A stretch of DNA of 64,000 nucleotides, taken from assembly GCF_947500075.1 (NCBI RefSeq), contig NZ_CANMQS010000004.1, positions 1-64,000 of the forward strand, in the 5' to 3' direction. The translations under genes and the position numbers were made by a program. The stretch comes from an uncultured Sulfitobacter sp. (lineage in GTDB: Bacteria > Pseudomonadota > Alphaproteobacteria > Rhodobacterales > Rhodobacteraceae). The notes under the pieces were generated by a model. It was given only the letters and a program-made list of their open reading frames with translations, was not told where the DNA came from and did no database searches. Shown in pieces: positions 23,677 through 32,293 of the stretch. Positions within the stretch are counted from its first letter, which is position 1; each line of letters begins with the position of its first letter.

Positions 23677-24054
23677 TTACAACAGCCAAAGGATAATTCC
23701 TGCCGCAATCGCACCAACCGTCAAAGCGGCAGAAATGATAATCATGCCGTGATGTGATTGCGCGTTGGTGTCATGGTCGTCGATACGGCGTTGCGCTTCA
23801 TTGCAGCGTTTGGCAGCAGATATGAAGATTATCACCGCCGCAATAATAAATAGTTCTGCCACTGCCTTGGCGGCCAGAGGGTGCGCGGTCGACCCGAACA
23901 CTGCCTTCAAGCCCAAGGCGACACCCACACAGCCCATTCCGGTACGCATCCATGACGCAAACGTGCGCTCATTGGCAAGGATGGTTCGGTCTTCGGCCCA
24001 ATCAGTGCGTTGCGCTGCCGACCCGTTGGCTGAGGATTGATCCGATTTTGCCAC
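23677..24054 (-). CDS. DUF202/YidH-family membrane protein
   Basis: A 125-residue protein with three membrane helices. The segment RTILANERTFASWMRTGMGCVGVALGLKAVF is the diagnostic DUF202/YidH motif near residues 24-54. Homologues also form the membrane part of VTC-type polyphosphate proteins, but the stand-alone form has no known function. It is on the same strand as the small PLDc_N-like gene, but a terminator hairpin (24073-24100) separates them. The AI-2E gene follows 63 bases downstream. Confidence 0.88.
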   Translation of the reverse strand: MAKSDQSSANGSAAQRTDWAEDRTILANERTFASWMRTGMGCVGVALGLKAVFGSTAHPLAAKAVAELFIIAAVIIFISAAKRCNEAQRRIDDHDTNAQSHHGMIIISAALTVGAIAAGIILWLL

Positions 24055-24072
24055 TTATAAACCTACGAAACG

Positions 24073-24100
24073 AAAAGGGCGCATGCAGCAACATGCGCCC
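24073..24100 (-). terminator. rho-independent terminator of the small PLDc_N gene
   Basis: Stem GGGCGCATG (24077-24085)/CATGCGCCC (24092-24100) with loop cagcaa. On the minus strand the hairpin is followed by TTTT. It lies 12 bases after the stop of the gene at 24113-24301. Confidence 0.8.
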
Positions 24101-24112
24101 CTTATCTGTCAA

Positions 24113-24301
24113 TTATACTGTGCTTGCTGCGGCGCGTGGCCCGGCTACAAGCCAAATGACGAAGCCGATCACTGGCAGCACCAGAACCAGCAAAGTCCAA
24201 AGCACTTTGCTGCCTGTGGATGCACCAGATCCGAAGATCGAAATGATTGCCCAAATGTTCAGGGCCAAAACGATCAGTCCACCGATACCTGCATATTCCA
24301 T
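24113..24301 (-). CDS. PLDc_N-type two-span membrane protein
   Basis: A 62-residue protein with two hydrophobic helices joined by a short SGASTGSK loop. The second helix has LWTLLVLVLPVIGFVIWLVAGPR, the signature of the PLDc_N domain that otherwise precedes cardiolipin synthases; stand-alone copies are common stress proteins. The ATG at 24301 has a GGAGGA site. An EcfG-type promoter lies 35 bases upstream and a strong terminator just downstream, so it is a monocistronic stress gene. Confidence 0.88.
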   Translation of the reverse strand: MEYAGIGGLIVLALNIWAIISIFGSGASTGSKVLWTLLVLVLPVIGFVIWLVAGPRAAASTV

Positions 24302-24336
24302 TGTCTGTGTCCTCCAGTTGAAAAGTTCACTGACCC

Positions 24337-24361
24337 AACACGGGAACCATAAATTCGTTCC
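24337..24361 (-). promoter_or_regulatory. EcfG-type promoter of the PLDc_N gene
   Basis: Minus-strand GGAAC (24357-24361), 16-base spacer, TGTT (24337-24340). Confidence 0.75.
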
Positions 24362-24379
24362 CAATTAGTTTGGAGGTTG

Positions 24380-25195
24380 TTAAGGGAGCTCTCTGCGGAC
24401 CTGGCCAAACGCAAGCAGCGCGAAGATAGCCGTTCCACCGAGAATGTTGCCTGCTAACACCGGTAGGAAGAACCCGAACATAGCATCTCCGACAGGCAAT
24501 AGACCCTGCACCATGAGATATGCCATCTCCACGCTGCCCGCGACGATGTGGGTAAAATCCCCCGCAGCGATGAGCCAGGTAAAGGTCAGGATAACAAAAA
24601 AGCCGAATCCTTCTGATTCAGGGAGCATCCAGACAATCGCAGCCACCAGGATGCCGGCCGGGATCGCACGCTGAAAGCCTTCGAACGGTGCAAAGCCCGT
24701 GGCATGTTGCGAGAGCTCCGTGATTGCAGGGCGTAGAACCTCTGGAATGAAGCTCCCGTAGGCAAACGCGCTCCCCACGATAAATGCGCCGATCACATTC
24801 GCAAACAACACGATCGCCCAGAGCGTTGCCAGTCTGAGAAACATCGACTTTACCGGATTGTTCATCACAGGCAGCACAGTTGTAATGGTATTTTCGGTAA
24901 AGAGCTGCATCCGGCCTAGGATAACCACGAGAAATCCAAGGCTGTAACCTAGGTTTTCCAGCAAATATGCCCAATCGGTTTCCGGCAGATATGTCCGGAA
25001 AATCGCTTCGCCAAGAACAGAGAGGGAGATCATCAACCCGGCCGCAACCCCGGACCAAAAGAGCGAGGCGTTTGGTCGCTCCAATTCCTCTTCTCCTTCT
25101 CTTCGGATGATCTCGAAGATGTGCTTGGATGCCAAGTTTTCGGATTGTACAACGATATCCTCATCGGTCGTTTTAGCTTGGCTGTCATTGGTCAT
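24380..25195 (-). CDS. formate/nitrite transporter-family (YfdC-like) channel
   Basis: A 271-residue membrane protein of the FNT family: six helices from about residue 45 to 265. It has an N-terminal soluble extension and the family motif FTENTITTVLPVMNN at residues ~101-115. The extension resembles the YfdC subgroup, whose ions are not established. I chose the internal ATG at 25195 because AGGA lies at the correct distance before it. An EcfG-type promoter with a 17-base spacer lies just upstream and overlaps the divergent promoter of the DUF2254 gene. Confidence 0.88.
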   Translation of the reverse strand: MTNDSQAKTTDEDIVVQSENLASKHIFEIIRREGEEELERPNASLFWSGVAAGLMISLSVLGEAIFRTYLPETDWAYLLENLGYSLGFLVVILGRMQLFTENTITTVLPVMNNPVKSMFLRLATLWAIVLFANVIGAFIVGSAFAYGSFIPEVLRPAITELSQHATGFAPFEGFQRAIPAGILVAAIVWMLPESEGFGFFVILTFTWLIAAGDFTHIVAGSVEMAYLMVQGLLPVGDAMFGFFLPVLAGNILGGTAIFALLAFGQVRRELP

Positions 25196-25227
25196 GGGGA
25201 TCATCCTGAAAAAAGTGTCGACAGTGA

Positions 25228-25253
25228 ACGCCTTTGGAACTGACTTGGTTCCC
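25228..25253 (-). promoter_or_regulatory. EcfG-type promoter of the FNT gene
   Basis: Minus-strand GGAAC (25249-25253), 17-base spacer, CGTT (25228-25231). It interlocks with the opposite promoter at 25237-25262. Confidence 0.75.
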
Positions 25254-25262
25254 TGTGCGTTA
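25237..25262 (+). promoter_or_regulatory. EcfG-type promoter of the DUF2254 gene
   Basis: GGAAC at 25237-25241, 17-base spacer, CGTT at 25259-25262. Each promoter of this pair contains the -35 element of the other in its spacer. Confidence 0.75.
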
Positions 25263-25324
25263 CGGTTAAATGTGCGTTTGGTGGCAACTAGTGGCCCCGA
25301 GGGAATTTTTGAAAGGACGACCGG

Positions 25325-26545
25325 ATGGGCAAGCGTGCATATCTATTCAAGCTTCTTCAGGATATCCGGGCGAGTTATTGGTTCCTTCCTATGGTCCTAG
25401 TTTGCTTGGGTTTGATCCTTGCGACATTCATGGGTTGGGTAGATCGTCACGCGACGACTTTGCCTTTCAGTCTTCCGCCTAGTTTGCTGGACACCCAGGC
25501 TGATGGTGCACGTTCGACCCTGGCTGTCATAGCACAGTCCATCATTGGCGTTACGGGGGTGATGTTCTCCATGACCTTGGTCGCTGTGTCCTTTGCGTCA
25601 GGCAACTTCGGACCCCGTCTGATCGGAAATTTCATGCGTGATCGGGGCAACCAACTGAGCCTTGGCATCTTGATTGCTACCTTCGTATACGCCCTTGCGG
25701 TGCTGCGCACCGTCCAAGACGGCAATGATGGGGATGTCGTGCAATATGTCCCGCATTTTTCATTGTTGGTAGCGCTACTGCTCACGCTTGTCTGTATCTT
25801 CACCCTCATCTACTTCGTTCATCACGTCCCTGAGACGATCAATGTGTCGCGCATATCAGCAGGCATTGGCACGTCGCTTGAATTGCAGGTCCGGCAACTC
25901 ATTGACGCACATGAGGATGCGCAATCTGCACCCGAGATGCCCGAGCGCGACCCAAACGAGTTCATTTCCTCGAAGATTTCAGGCTACATTCAGACGGTCA
26001 ACTTTGGTCAGCTGAATAGCCTCGCGGAAAACAACGAGTGGTACATTGAAATGGTGTCGTCGATCGGTGCATTCGTGACCTGCGAAACACCAGTCTTTAA
26101 AATCTGGTCTCAAGATCCGATCAGCTCAGAAGCTCGTTCGCAGCTTCATGGATGCTTTGCGGTCGGCGCAAGCCGAACTGAAAATCAGAACCCGACATTT
26201 CTGGCAGAGCAATTGGTGGAAATGGTAGCACGCGCTCTGTCGCCAGGAGTGAATGATCCCTACACAGCGATTGATTGCCTGAACCGGCTCAGTGCTGCGC
26301 TGATGGTAGCAGGCACTTACAAACAAGGCTTGAAAAACCCAGCATATGAACGGATCGCTTTTTCTTACTTAACGTTTGACCGGCTTTTCGCAGCAACCTT
26401 CCCCTTGTGCCGCCAATACATAAAACCAGACGCGATCACGCTGGAGCACGTATTGTCTTTGCTGCGCGCTCTAGTGGTGCACGTTCGAGAAGAAAACAGG
26501 CCACGCATTCAAGATGAGATCGACATTCTGACATCCGCGAGCTGA
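25325..26545 (+). CDS. DUF2254 membrane protein
   Basis: A 406-residue protein with four N-terminal membrane helices (residues ~18-165) and a large soluble C-terminal domain. The motifs ARSTLAVIAQSIIGVTGVMFSMTLVA and, later, LVEMVARALSPGVNDPYTAIDCL are diagnostic of DUF2254, a family without known function. The ATG at 25325 is preceded by GAAAGGA. It is driven by an EcfG-type promoter that overlaps that of the FNT channel. Stress relatives around it suggest a role in envelope homeostasis, but this is inference. Confidence 0.9.
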   Translation: MGKRAYLFKLLQDIRASYWFLPMVLVCLGLILATFMGWVDRHATTLPFSLPPSLLDTQADGARSTLAVIAQSIIGVTGVMFSMTLVAVSFASGNFGPRLIGNFMRDRGNQLSLGILIATFVYALAVLRTVQDGNDGDVVQYVPHFSLLVALLLTLVCIFTLIYFVHHVPETINVSRISAGIGTSLELQVRQLIDAHEDAQSAPEMPERDPNEFISSKISGYIQTVNFGQLNSLAENNEWYIEMVSSIGAFVTCETPVFKIWSQDPISSEARSQLHGCFAVGASRTENQNPTFLAEQLVEMVARALSPGVNDPYTAIDCLNRLSAALMVAGTYKQGLKNPAYERIAFSYLTFDRLFAATFPLCRQYIKPDAITLEHVLSLLRALVVHVREENRPRIQDEIDILTSAS

Positions 26546-26627
26546 CCCCACGAAGAGATCTACCACGCGCAACACGACCCACTTTGCTTCGTAAAGGTCG
26601 CAGTTTGATGATCCGTTTCCCCAAGTT

Positions 26628-26652
26628 GGAACCATTTGCGCGTTGGTCAGTT
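26628..26652 (+). promoter_or_regulatory. EcfG-type promoter of the MscS gene
   Basis: GGAAC at 26628-26632, 16-base spacer, AGTT at 26649-26652. It lies 111 bases before the start codon, longer than at the other genes. Confidence 0.6.
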
Positions 26653-26763
26653 AGTAGTCCGACAATTCGCAACGGATGGTCGGTTAAGCTTGGACTAGAG
26701 CGATCCTCATTCCAGACCGACCAAGCTGTATACGCGAGACATACGTAGAATAAAGGTCCCAAC

Positions 26764-27684
26764 ATGGACGCACTTACTGATTGGTTTCAGCAAATTTTCA
26801 CTACGGAAATTTACGATGGAAAGTCCTTCGCTGACTATCTTACCCTCGACGCTATGGTTGCAGTCGTTGGGAGTACAGTGGCAGCGACACTGATCATCTT
26901 TGTCGGTTTCACCATCGCAGGGTTCGCCAGCCGCAGGATTCAACGGATCGGTCAAGATCACGCTAGCCTCGACAAGACACTCTTCAGTTTCTTGGGAAAT
27001 ATCGCGCGGTACGTAATCTTGGCGTTCACGGCATTGTTTGTCCTGAACACCTTTGGTGTGCAAACAACATCTGTCATTGCCGTAATCGGTGCCGCCGGTT
27101 TGGCCATCGGTCTTGCGCTACAAGGAACACTCTCCAACGTCGCTGCGGGCATCATGCTTGTGCTGTTTCGCCCCCTCAAACTCGGTGATTTCGTCGAAGT
27201 TGATGGAACAACGGGCACGGTCAAGTCCATCACCCTGAACTATACCGAGATCGCCGACCTCTCGAACGTGAAGGTCACCGTTCCCAACTCAGAAGTTTGG
27301 GGCAATAAGATCAGAAACTACTCGGAGTACCCAACACGTCGTGCCGAATGGACTTTCGGGGTGGGTTATGGCGCCAACCTTGCCGATGCCGAACGCGTGA
27401 TCCGCGATACTATCATGGCAGATAGCCGATCCCACCAAGAGCCCGAACCGTTTTTTCAGGTGAATAACCTCAACAGCAGTAGCGTGGATTTTCTTGTCCG
27501 TGTCTGGTGCGACAGCGAAGTATATTTTCAGTATCAGGCGGACATGAAGCGTTTGGTAAAGGAAGCGCTGGATGCGGCGGCGATCGACATTCCATTTCCC
27601 ACACGCACGCTCGTCCCTGAGAAGCCGTTTCTACAGCCTGTGCAGGATGACGAAGAGACGGACAGTCGGCATGCAGCCGAGTAA
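26764..27684 (+). CDS. MscS-family mechanosensitive channel
   Basis: A 306-residue small-conductance mechanosensitive channel. It has three membrane helices (residues ~30-135); the pore helix carries GLAIGLALQGTLSNVAAGIMLVLFRP with the glycine/alanine pattern of MscS TM3. A beta domain (GDFVEVDGTTGTV) and an alpha/beta C-terminus follow. It opens on osmotic downshock to release solutes. An EcfG-type promoter upstream and a small charged protein downstream place it with the stress genes. The second MscS protein in the window (61384-62712) is a different, BON-fused type. Confidence 0.93.
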   Translation: MDALTDWFQQIFTTEIYDGKSFADYLTLDAMVAVVGSTVAATLIIFVGFTIAGFASRRIQRIGQDHASLDKTLFSFLGNIARYVILAFTALFVLNTFGVQTTSVIAVIGAAGLAIGLALQGTLSNVAAGIMLVLFRPLKLGDFVEVDGTTGTVKSITLNYTEIADLSNVKVTVPNSEVWGNKIRNYSEYPTRRAEWTFGVGYGANLADAERVIRDTIMADSRSHQEPEPFFQVNNLNSSSVDFLVRVWCDSEVYFQYQADMKRLVKEALDAAAIDIPFPTRTLVPEKPFLQPVQDDEETDSRHAAE

Positions 27685-27723
27685 CTCAATCCATTATGTA
27701 GCCATCAAGAAAAGGAGAGAACC

Positions 27724-27906
27724 ATGGAACGGCACAAACTGAACGTAAAATACCCCGACCTCGAGGGTTCGGAGCAACACCACGATCTCAAAGATAACCC
27801 AGGCGAGCATGGCGATTCCGATCATGCATCGAAGGACGGCGATTGGGAAAAGTTAACTGATGAAGAAGCGGCGAAACTGAAGTCCAAGCTTTCCGCTCAG
27901 AAATGA
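27724..27906 (+). CDS. small charged hydrophilic protein
   Basis: A 60-residue, very hydrophilic protein rich in His, Asp, Lys and Glu (EQHHDLKDN, DSDHASKDGD) with a short C-terminal helix (EEAAKLKSKLSAQ). There is a good AAAGGAGAG site. It follows the MscS gene by 39 bases and is probably co-transcribed. I do not recognise the family; composition resembles small hydrophilin-like stress proteins. The 509 bases after it (27907-28415) contain no gene, only the EcfG motif at 28357. Confidence 0.65.
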   Translation: MERHKLNVKYPDLEGSEQHHDLKDNPGEHGDSDHASKDGDWEKLTDEEAAKLKSKLSAQK

Positions 27907-28356
27907 CCTGAGATCGGTGACTTTCAGAGGGGCAGGCAGGGGTGGATCTTCTGCCCGCCCAGATGCAGCAATAAACACTATAACGCAGCCACAGTCGGCA
28001 TAATTCGCTGTGCGCCGTAACAGCGTGCAGGAAATGTGTCTCGTTCTGTCAAGTCGGGCGTAATTCTCTTGTTAAGGTACAACTCATTGAGGCCGTGCAA
28101 TCCTGCCCAAAATGAGTGACTGAAGCGCTTGCGCTATTGTTCTAGCTGAAGACGATGGCGGCTTTGGTATGCCGAGCCTAACTGAACGGTTCTGCAAAAC
28201 CGCTTGTGGATAATCGGTGAATTCCTCAACGTCCCATGATTTCTAACCTGATGCAAAAACAGTTAACTCTCGATCGTACGCTTTGTGATCTCGACTAGTC
28301 GAGGTTACTCACTGCAGAGCAGGGATTGTTGTTTCAATAACTGAATGCATCGATTT

Positions 28357-28381
28357 GGAACGAATATGTGGGCTAGGTGTT
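28357..28381 (+). promoter_or_regulatory. EcfG-type promoter of the small membrane gene
   Basis: GGAAC at 28357-28361, 16-base spacer, TGTT at 28378-28381, 34 bases before the ATG at 28416. It is the last such motif I found in the block. Confidence 0.7.
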
Positions 28382-28415
28382 CAGTCCTTGAACCATTAGG
28401 AAAGGAAGCCTGGCT

Positions 28416-28586
28416 ATGTCCGCACCCGACACAAATATCTCGAAACAGAAGAAACGACATCTACCCGCCTTGATTGGGATCGCGGTCGTCGCAGTTTTCG
28501 CGGGCGCGGTATTTTTAGCCAATGTGTTTACTACGGTCGATGACGCAGGCGATTCCAGCGATGTCAGTGTACCCGCAGTTGACTGA
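28416..28586 (+). CDS. small single-span membrane protein
   Basis: A 56-residue protein with a basic N-terminus (KQKKRH), one membrane helix (residues ~17-37, PALIGIAVVAVFAGAVFLA) and an acidic C-terminus (DDAGDSSD), predicted to face the periplasm. The AAAGGAAG site and the EcfG-type promoter upstream support it as a real gene despite its size. It has no recognised family. The following 344 bases (28587-28930) hold no gene and mark the right edge of the stress block. Confidence 0.65.
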   Translation: MSAPDTNISKQKKRHLPALIGIAVVAVFAGAVFLANVFTTVDDAGDSSDVSVPAVD

Positions 28587-28930
28587 GCCTTCCGGTGAAG
28601 GTCATTGTAAGTTGGCAATTTGGAGACACTTTCAGTCTGCTCTTCTGAGGGATCCTGCCATAAACGCAGGTTGGCTCTCTCGGGTCAGTGACATCGAGGT
28701 TAAGAAGCATCCGTCCTTATACTGGTCAGTGCATTCGTAGAAGCTCACCTGATGATGGGTGCTGGCCTCTCAAGCGCTGTCCGTTAAACATTCTGTGGTA
28801 GGCCGCCATGCCGAGCGTTGGGTGTACATGAGGTGTCGGCCCATACCGGTCACTCAACCATGTATTGGATTGCTGCAGTCGCAGCCCGCTTTCCGGACAT
28901 TCGCTGCAAGCCGGCAGTGAAAGGTGTCCC

Positions 28931-29821
28931 TTAGTTCAATAGTTGAGGCACCTGCGCGGCATTGCTCCATTGCCGGGGCGACTGGCCGTACATCCGTTTG
29001 AACTCACGGCTGAATTGAGAGGAGCTTTGATAACCCACGTCCCAGGCTGCTTCCGACACGGTCTTCCCTTCGGCGATCTTCATCGCGGCGTGGTTCAGCC
29101 GCATGGATTTCACGAACTGTATCGGGGACATGGTCGTCGCTTCCTTAAAGCGCCGATGGAAGACCGCCCGACTCATACCGACGTGGTCGGCCATGTCGTC
29201 GATGGTGACCTGTTCGTTCAGGTGGTTCGAGAGATAATCGATGGTGCGCGCGATTTCGTTGCCAACGCCAAAAGCCCGTCTTGCCGCGGCCCCGGCCTCA
29301 CCCCTGAGCACTGCATAATATAATTCGCGCAGTCGCCCCTGTCCGAGCACCTCCAGATCAACTGGATTATCGAGCAACTCAAGGAGCCGTAACAAAGCCT
29401 GCGTGAAGCCCGTATCCCAAGCCGCCAATGCCAAAGCCGATGGCACGCCATCCCGCGATTGTCTGTTGCCACCGGCGGCGGTCTCAACCTCCATGGTCAG
29501 CTCGAGCATCTTCCGTGGCTCCAGCGCAATCACCACGCCAAGCAGAGGATCGTCCTTGGACGCCAAGGGCGTGCCTGCCTCCACCGGTAAAGTCATGGGG
29601 CACAGCAAGTATTTATCGCTGCCATAGACGTGGTGCTCACCGTCCAGAACAGCTTCCTTGGTGCCACTGAGAATAGCCACCACCGTGGGCTCGTACACAG
29701 CAGGCACGCAGGGCATGGCCTCGGTCACCCGGAATAGCTGGACGCCTTTCAACGCGGTGTCGACGAGGCCTGCCTCTGGCAGACGGCGCTCGATAAGGTT
29801 TTTGATCTGGTCTTTGCTCAT
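28931..29821 (-). CDS. AraC-family transcriptional regulator
   Basis: A regulator of about 296 residues. It has an N-terminal AraC_N cupin-like effector domain (VYEPTVVAILSGTKEAVLDG and CPMTLPVEAG, residues ~35-130) and a C-terminal double helix-turn-helix (VTIDDMADHVGMSRAVFHRRFKEAT and SEAAWDVGYQSSSQFSREFKRMYG, ~200-285). I favour the ATG at 29821, which gives the usual N-terminus; the frame is open to 29878. Regulators of this subgroup commonly control an adjacent dehydrogenase. The SDR gene at 29983 diverges from it, making a regulator-enzyme pair. Confidence 0.9.
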   Translation of the reverse strand: MSKDQIKNLIERRLPEAGLVDTALKGVQLFRVTEAMPCVPAVYEPTVVAILSGTKEAVLDGEHHVYGSDKYLLCPMTLPVEAGTPLASKDDPLLGVVIALEPRKMLELTMEVETAAGGNRQSRDGVPSALALAAWDTGFTQALLRLLELLDNPVDLEVLGQGRLRELYYAVLRGEAGAAARRAFGVGNEIARTIDYLSNHLNEQVTIDDMADHVGMSRAVFHRRFKEATTMSPIQFVKSMRLNHAAMKIAEGKTVSEAAWDVGYQSSSQFSREFKRMYGQSPRQWSNAAQVPQLLN

Positions 29822-29982
29822 GCACTCTAGCTGGCAGAGGACTTTCATCTTTGCAATGGGGTTGAGACGATTGGGCAAGTAATCGAGAGGATATCGCCTG
29901 TTTCTGCATCCTGCCGAGTTCTATCTGTGCTTTCAGACAATGAAACCGCAAACCGCCAGCCTGCGCTGGCAGGAGACAGAAC

Positions 29983-30936
29983 ATGGCAGATACGACATTC
30001 GGACCCAAAGGCTGGACATCCGAGCGCCTCGACGACCAGTCAGGTAGGACCTACATCATCACTGGCGCCAATGCTGGGGCGGGCTTTCAAGCCGCGCGTA
30101 TCTTGCTGAAGAAGAACGCCAGGGTGGTGATGTTGAACCGCTCGGCCGAGAAATCCGAGGCGGCAATCGCGGACCTGAGACAGGAATTCGGCTCGAAAGC
30201 CGACGTAAGCTTCATCCGCATGGACCTGTCCGTTTTGGACAGCGTGCGCAAGGCTGCCGAAGAAGTCTTGAAAACGGTGCCTCGGATCGACGCGCTGATC
30301 AACAACGCGGCCATCGCTCAGGTACCAACGCGCAAGCTGACTGTCGATGGGTTCGAAAGCCAGCTTGGCACCAACCACTACGGGCATTTTCTGCTCAATG
30401 GTCTGCTCTTTGATCGTATTGCGGAAAGCAAGGGTCGGATCGTCGTGGTCGCGAGCCTCGGCTACAACATGGGTCTCAAGACCATCAAGTTCGACGATAT
30501 GAATTGGGATGATGGCTACGGCGCGAACACTGCCTATTCGCAAAGCAAGCTGGCGCAGATGATGTTTGCCTATGAATTGCAGGACCGGCTGGCTGCAGCA
30601 GGGCGCAAAGATGTCGAGGTTTACGTTTGTCATCCGGGCTCGTCGGCTACATCGCTGATCTCCACCAGCGGCAGCCGCACGATGCGTTTCATCTGGTGGC
30701 TGATGACCAAGACGCCGATGGTCCAGACTGCGGAACAAGGCTCATACCCCGAGGTCATGTGTGCAACCGAAGAGGCTCTGACTGAGCAACGCGCCCTCTA
30801 CGGTCCGACGGGCCGCATGGAAGCGGTCGGCCCGGTCGGCAAGGGTACACTGAACGCCCACGCCCATGACAAAGCTGTCATGACAAGGCTTTGGAATGAG
30901 TCTGAAAAAGCTGTCGGATTCGAGTGGAAACTCTGA
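29983..30936 (+). CDS. short-chain dehydrogenase/reductase
   Basis: A 317-residue NAD(P)-dependent oxidoreductase. The cofactor motif TGANAGAGFQAAR (TGxxxGxG type) is near residue 24, NNAA near 106 and the catalytic YSQSK near 186, so the active site is complete. It resembles retinol-dehydrogenase/WW-domain oxidoreductase-like members that act on hydrophobic or aldehyde substrates. It is transcribed divergently from the AraC-type gene, which probably regulates it. The true substrate is not predictable. A GGAG site precedes the start. Confidence 0.9.
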   Translation: MADTTFGPKGWTSERLDDQSGRTYIITGANAGAGFQAARILLKKNARVVMLNRSAEKSEAAIADLRQEFGSKADVSFIRMDLSVLDSVRKAAEEVLKTVPRIDALINNAAIAQVPTRKLTVDGFESQLGTNHYGHFLLNGLLFDRIAESKGRIVVVASLGYNMGLKTIKFDDMNWDDGYGANTAYSQSKLAQMMFAYELQDRLAAAGRKDVEVYVCHPGSSATSLISTSGSRTMRFIWWLMTKTPMVQTAEQGSYPEVMCATEEALTEQRALYGPTGRMEAVGPVGKGTLNAHAHDKAVMTRLWNESEKAVGFEWKL

Positions 30937-31140
30937 TCCCATTGCCACGGTCACCGGCACCGGCAAGGCAAATGCACACCGGTTGAGCCTAGAGGATGCG
31001 GCAATGAAATTGCAGCGAGCAGTAAGGGTCGCTCTTCGAAGCGGCCCAAAGCAGCCTTCCGAAGCAGGCCAATGCGCCGCAGTGCAGAATCCTCGAAGCG
31101 GACGTTGCTTCGCAGCTTTTTCATCTGGGTGGATCAGGCG

Positions 31141-31497
31141 CTACTCGCCAGCTGAGCGATTGACCCACCAGTCATGCATCGACGTAAACACTGGCTCCAA
31201 CGCCATCCCATCTGCGCTCGCCGAGTATTCGACACGAGGCGGTACCTCGGCATAGACCTTGCGCGTGACCAGTCCGTCGGCCTCCAAAGCCCGAAGCTGG
31301 TTGGTCAACATTGTCTGGGTAATCCCATCGATAGACTTGCGCAGCTCACCAAATCTCTTGGTGCCCTGAAAGATCAGGATCTGCAGAATCAAAAGCTTCC
31401 ATTTACCGCCAATCATCCCGATCACCCGGGGCGCCGGGCATGGAGATTCATCCGCAATAAGCGTTTCAACTGGGGCGGCGGTAAGGGTCTCGGACAT
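31141..31497 (-). CDS. HxlR-family transcriptional regulator
   Basis: A 118-residue winged-helix protein with the HxlR motif set: C at residue ~19, IGGKWKLLILQIL, LRKSIDGITQTMLTNQLRALEADGLVTRKVYAEVPPRVEYS. HxlR proteins respond to electrophiles, often through a conserved cysteine. It diverges from the glutathione-transferase gene, and a perfect 21-bp palindrome lies between them, the obvious operator. The 204 bases between it and the SDR gene hold only a dispersed repeat-like sequence. Confidence 0.9.
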   Translation of the reverse strand: MSETLTAAPVETLIADESPCPAPRVIGMIGGKWKLLILQILIFQGTKRFGELRKSIDGITQTMLTNQLRALEADGLVTRKVYAEVPPRVEYSASADGMALEPVFTSMHDWWVNRSAGE

Positions 31498-31519
31498 CTA
31501 GTTTCTCCCAATAGTATGA

Positions 31520-31540
31520 TTTTTGATAGTATATCAAAAA
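31520..31540. promoter_or_regulatory. palindromic operator of the HxlR-GST pair
   Basis: TTTTTGATA-GTA-TATCAAAAA, a perfect 9-bp inverted repeat, bracketed by a further AGTAT (31513) and ATACT (31541) pair. It lies 23 bases from the HxlR start codon and 74 bases from the GST gene. Confidence 0.75.
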
Positions 31541-31613
31541 ATACTGCCTACTTTTCGGATCGTACTGCCCCGGGTAAGCCTCTGTAAACAGAGAACGATG
31601 GAGGGCTTTCAAC

Positions 31614-32282
31614 ATGACCTTGGAATTTTGGACAGTAAGTGGCGCGCCCAGCCCGTGGCGCGCAGAACTTGGAATGGCTTTCAAGGGGCTGGATTATGAC
31701 GTCCACATGCTCTCTGCCCAGCAGGAGGAGCATAAGTCGGATGCCTACCTCGTCATTAACGGCAGGGGCACGGTCCCGACCTTGAAGGAGGGTGACGTGA
31801 CCCTTGGCCAATCCATCGCGATCTTGGCATGGCTCGACAGGGAATATCCCGCGCCGCCCTTGTTCGGAAAGACCGCACTGGAGGCAGGCATGATTTGGCA
31901 GCGCACAATGGAGATTTTCGACTATCTGCCGCGCGCAACCAGCGGTGTCCTGTCCCCAATCTTCTTCGAAGCCGCAGACAAGGCAACGGATGATCTAATT
32001 GCGGCCAGTAATACTTTGCGGTCCGAACTTGCCCGTCTGGCCAAAATCCTGATCGATGACTCTTTCCTATCAGGTGCCCGTCCGGGCGCAGCAGACGCCG
32101 TCGCTTTTCCCCATGTCCGTCTCATCCAACGGGCAATGGAGACGAAACCGCAGATCATGCAAGACCTAGGCTTGTCCGATCTGGCCGTGTTTTCTCCCGA
32201 GATCGCCGACTGGGTGCGACGGGTCGAGGCCCTGCCTAATGTCGCGCAAACCTTCCCGCCCCACTGGGTTGAAGCCACTTGA
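31614..32282 (+). CDS. glutathione S-transferase family protein
   Basis: A 222-residue protein with an N-terminal thioredoxin-like domain (residues 3-80; WTVSGAPSPWRAELG at the active-site loop, GTVPTLKEGDVTLGQSIAILAWL at the glutathione-binding turn) and an all-helical C-terminal domain. GSTs conjugate glutathione to electrophiles. The adjacent HxlR-type regulator and the following SRPBCC gene suggest an inducible detoxification unit. The start at 31614 lies 74 bases after the operator palindrome. Confidence 0.9.
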   Translation: MTLEFWTVSGAPSPWRAELGMAFKGLDYDVHMLSAQQEEHKSDAYLVINGRGTVPTLKEGDVTLGQSIAILAWLDREYPAPPLFGKTALEAGMIWQRTMEIFDYLPRATSGVLSPIFFEAADKATDDLIAASNTLRSELARLAKILIDDSFLSGARPGAADAVAFPHVRLIQRAMETKPQIMQDLGLSDLAVFSPEIADWVRRVEALPNVAQTFPPHWVEAT

Positions 32283-32293
32283 GGACCTCCAAG

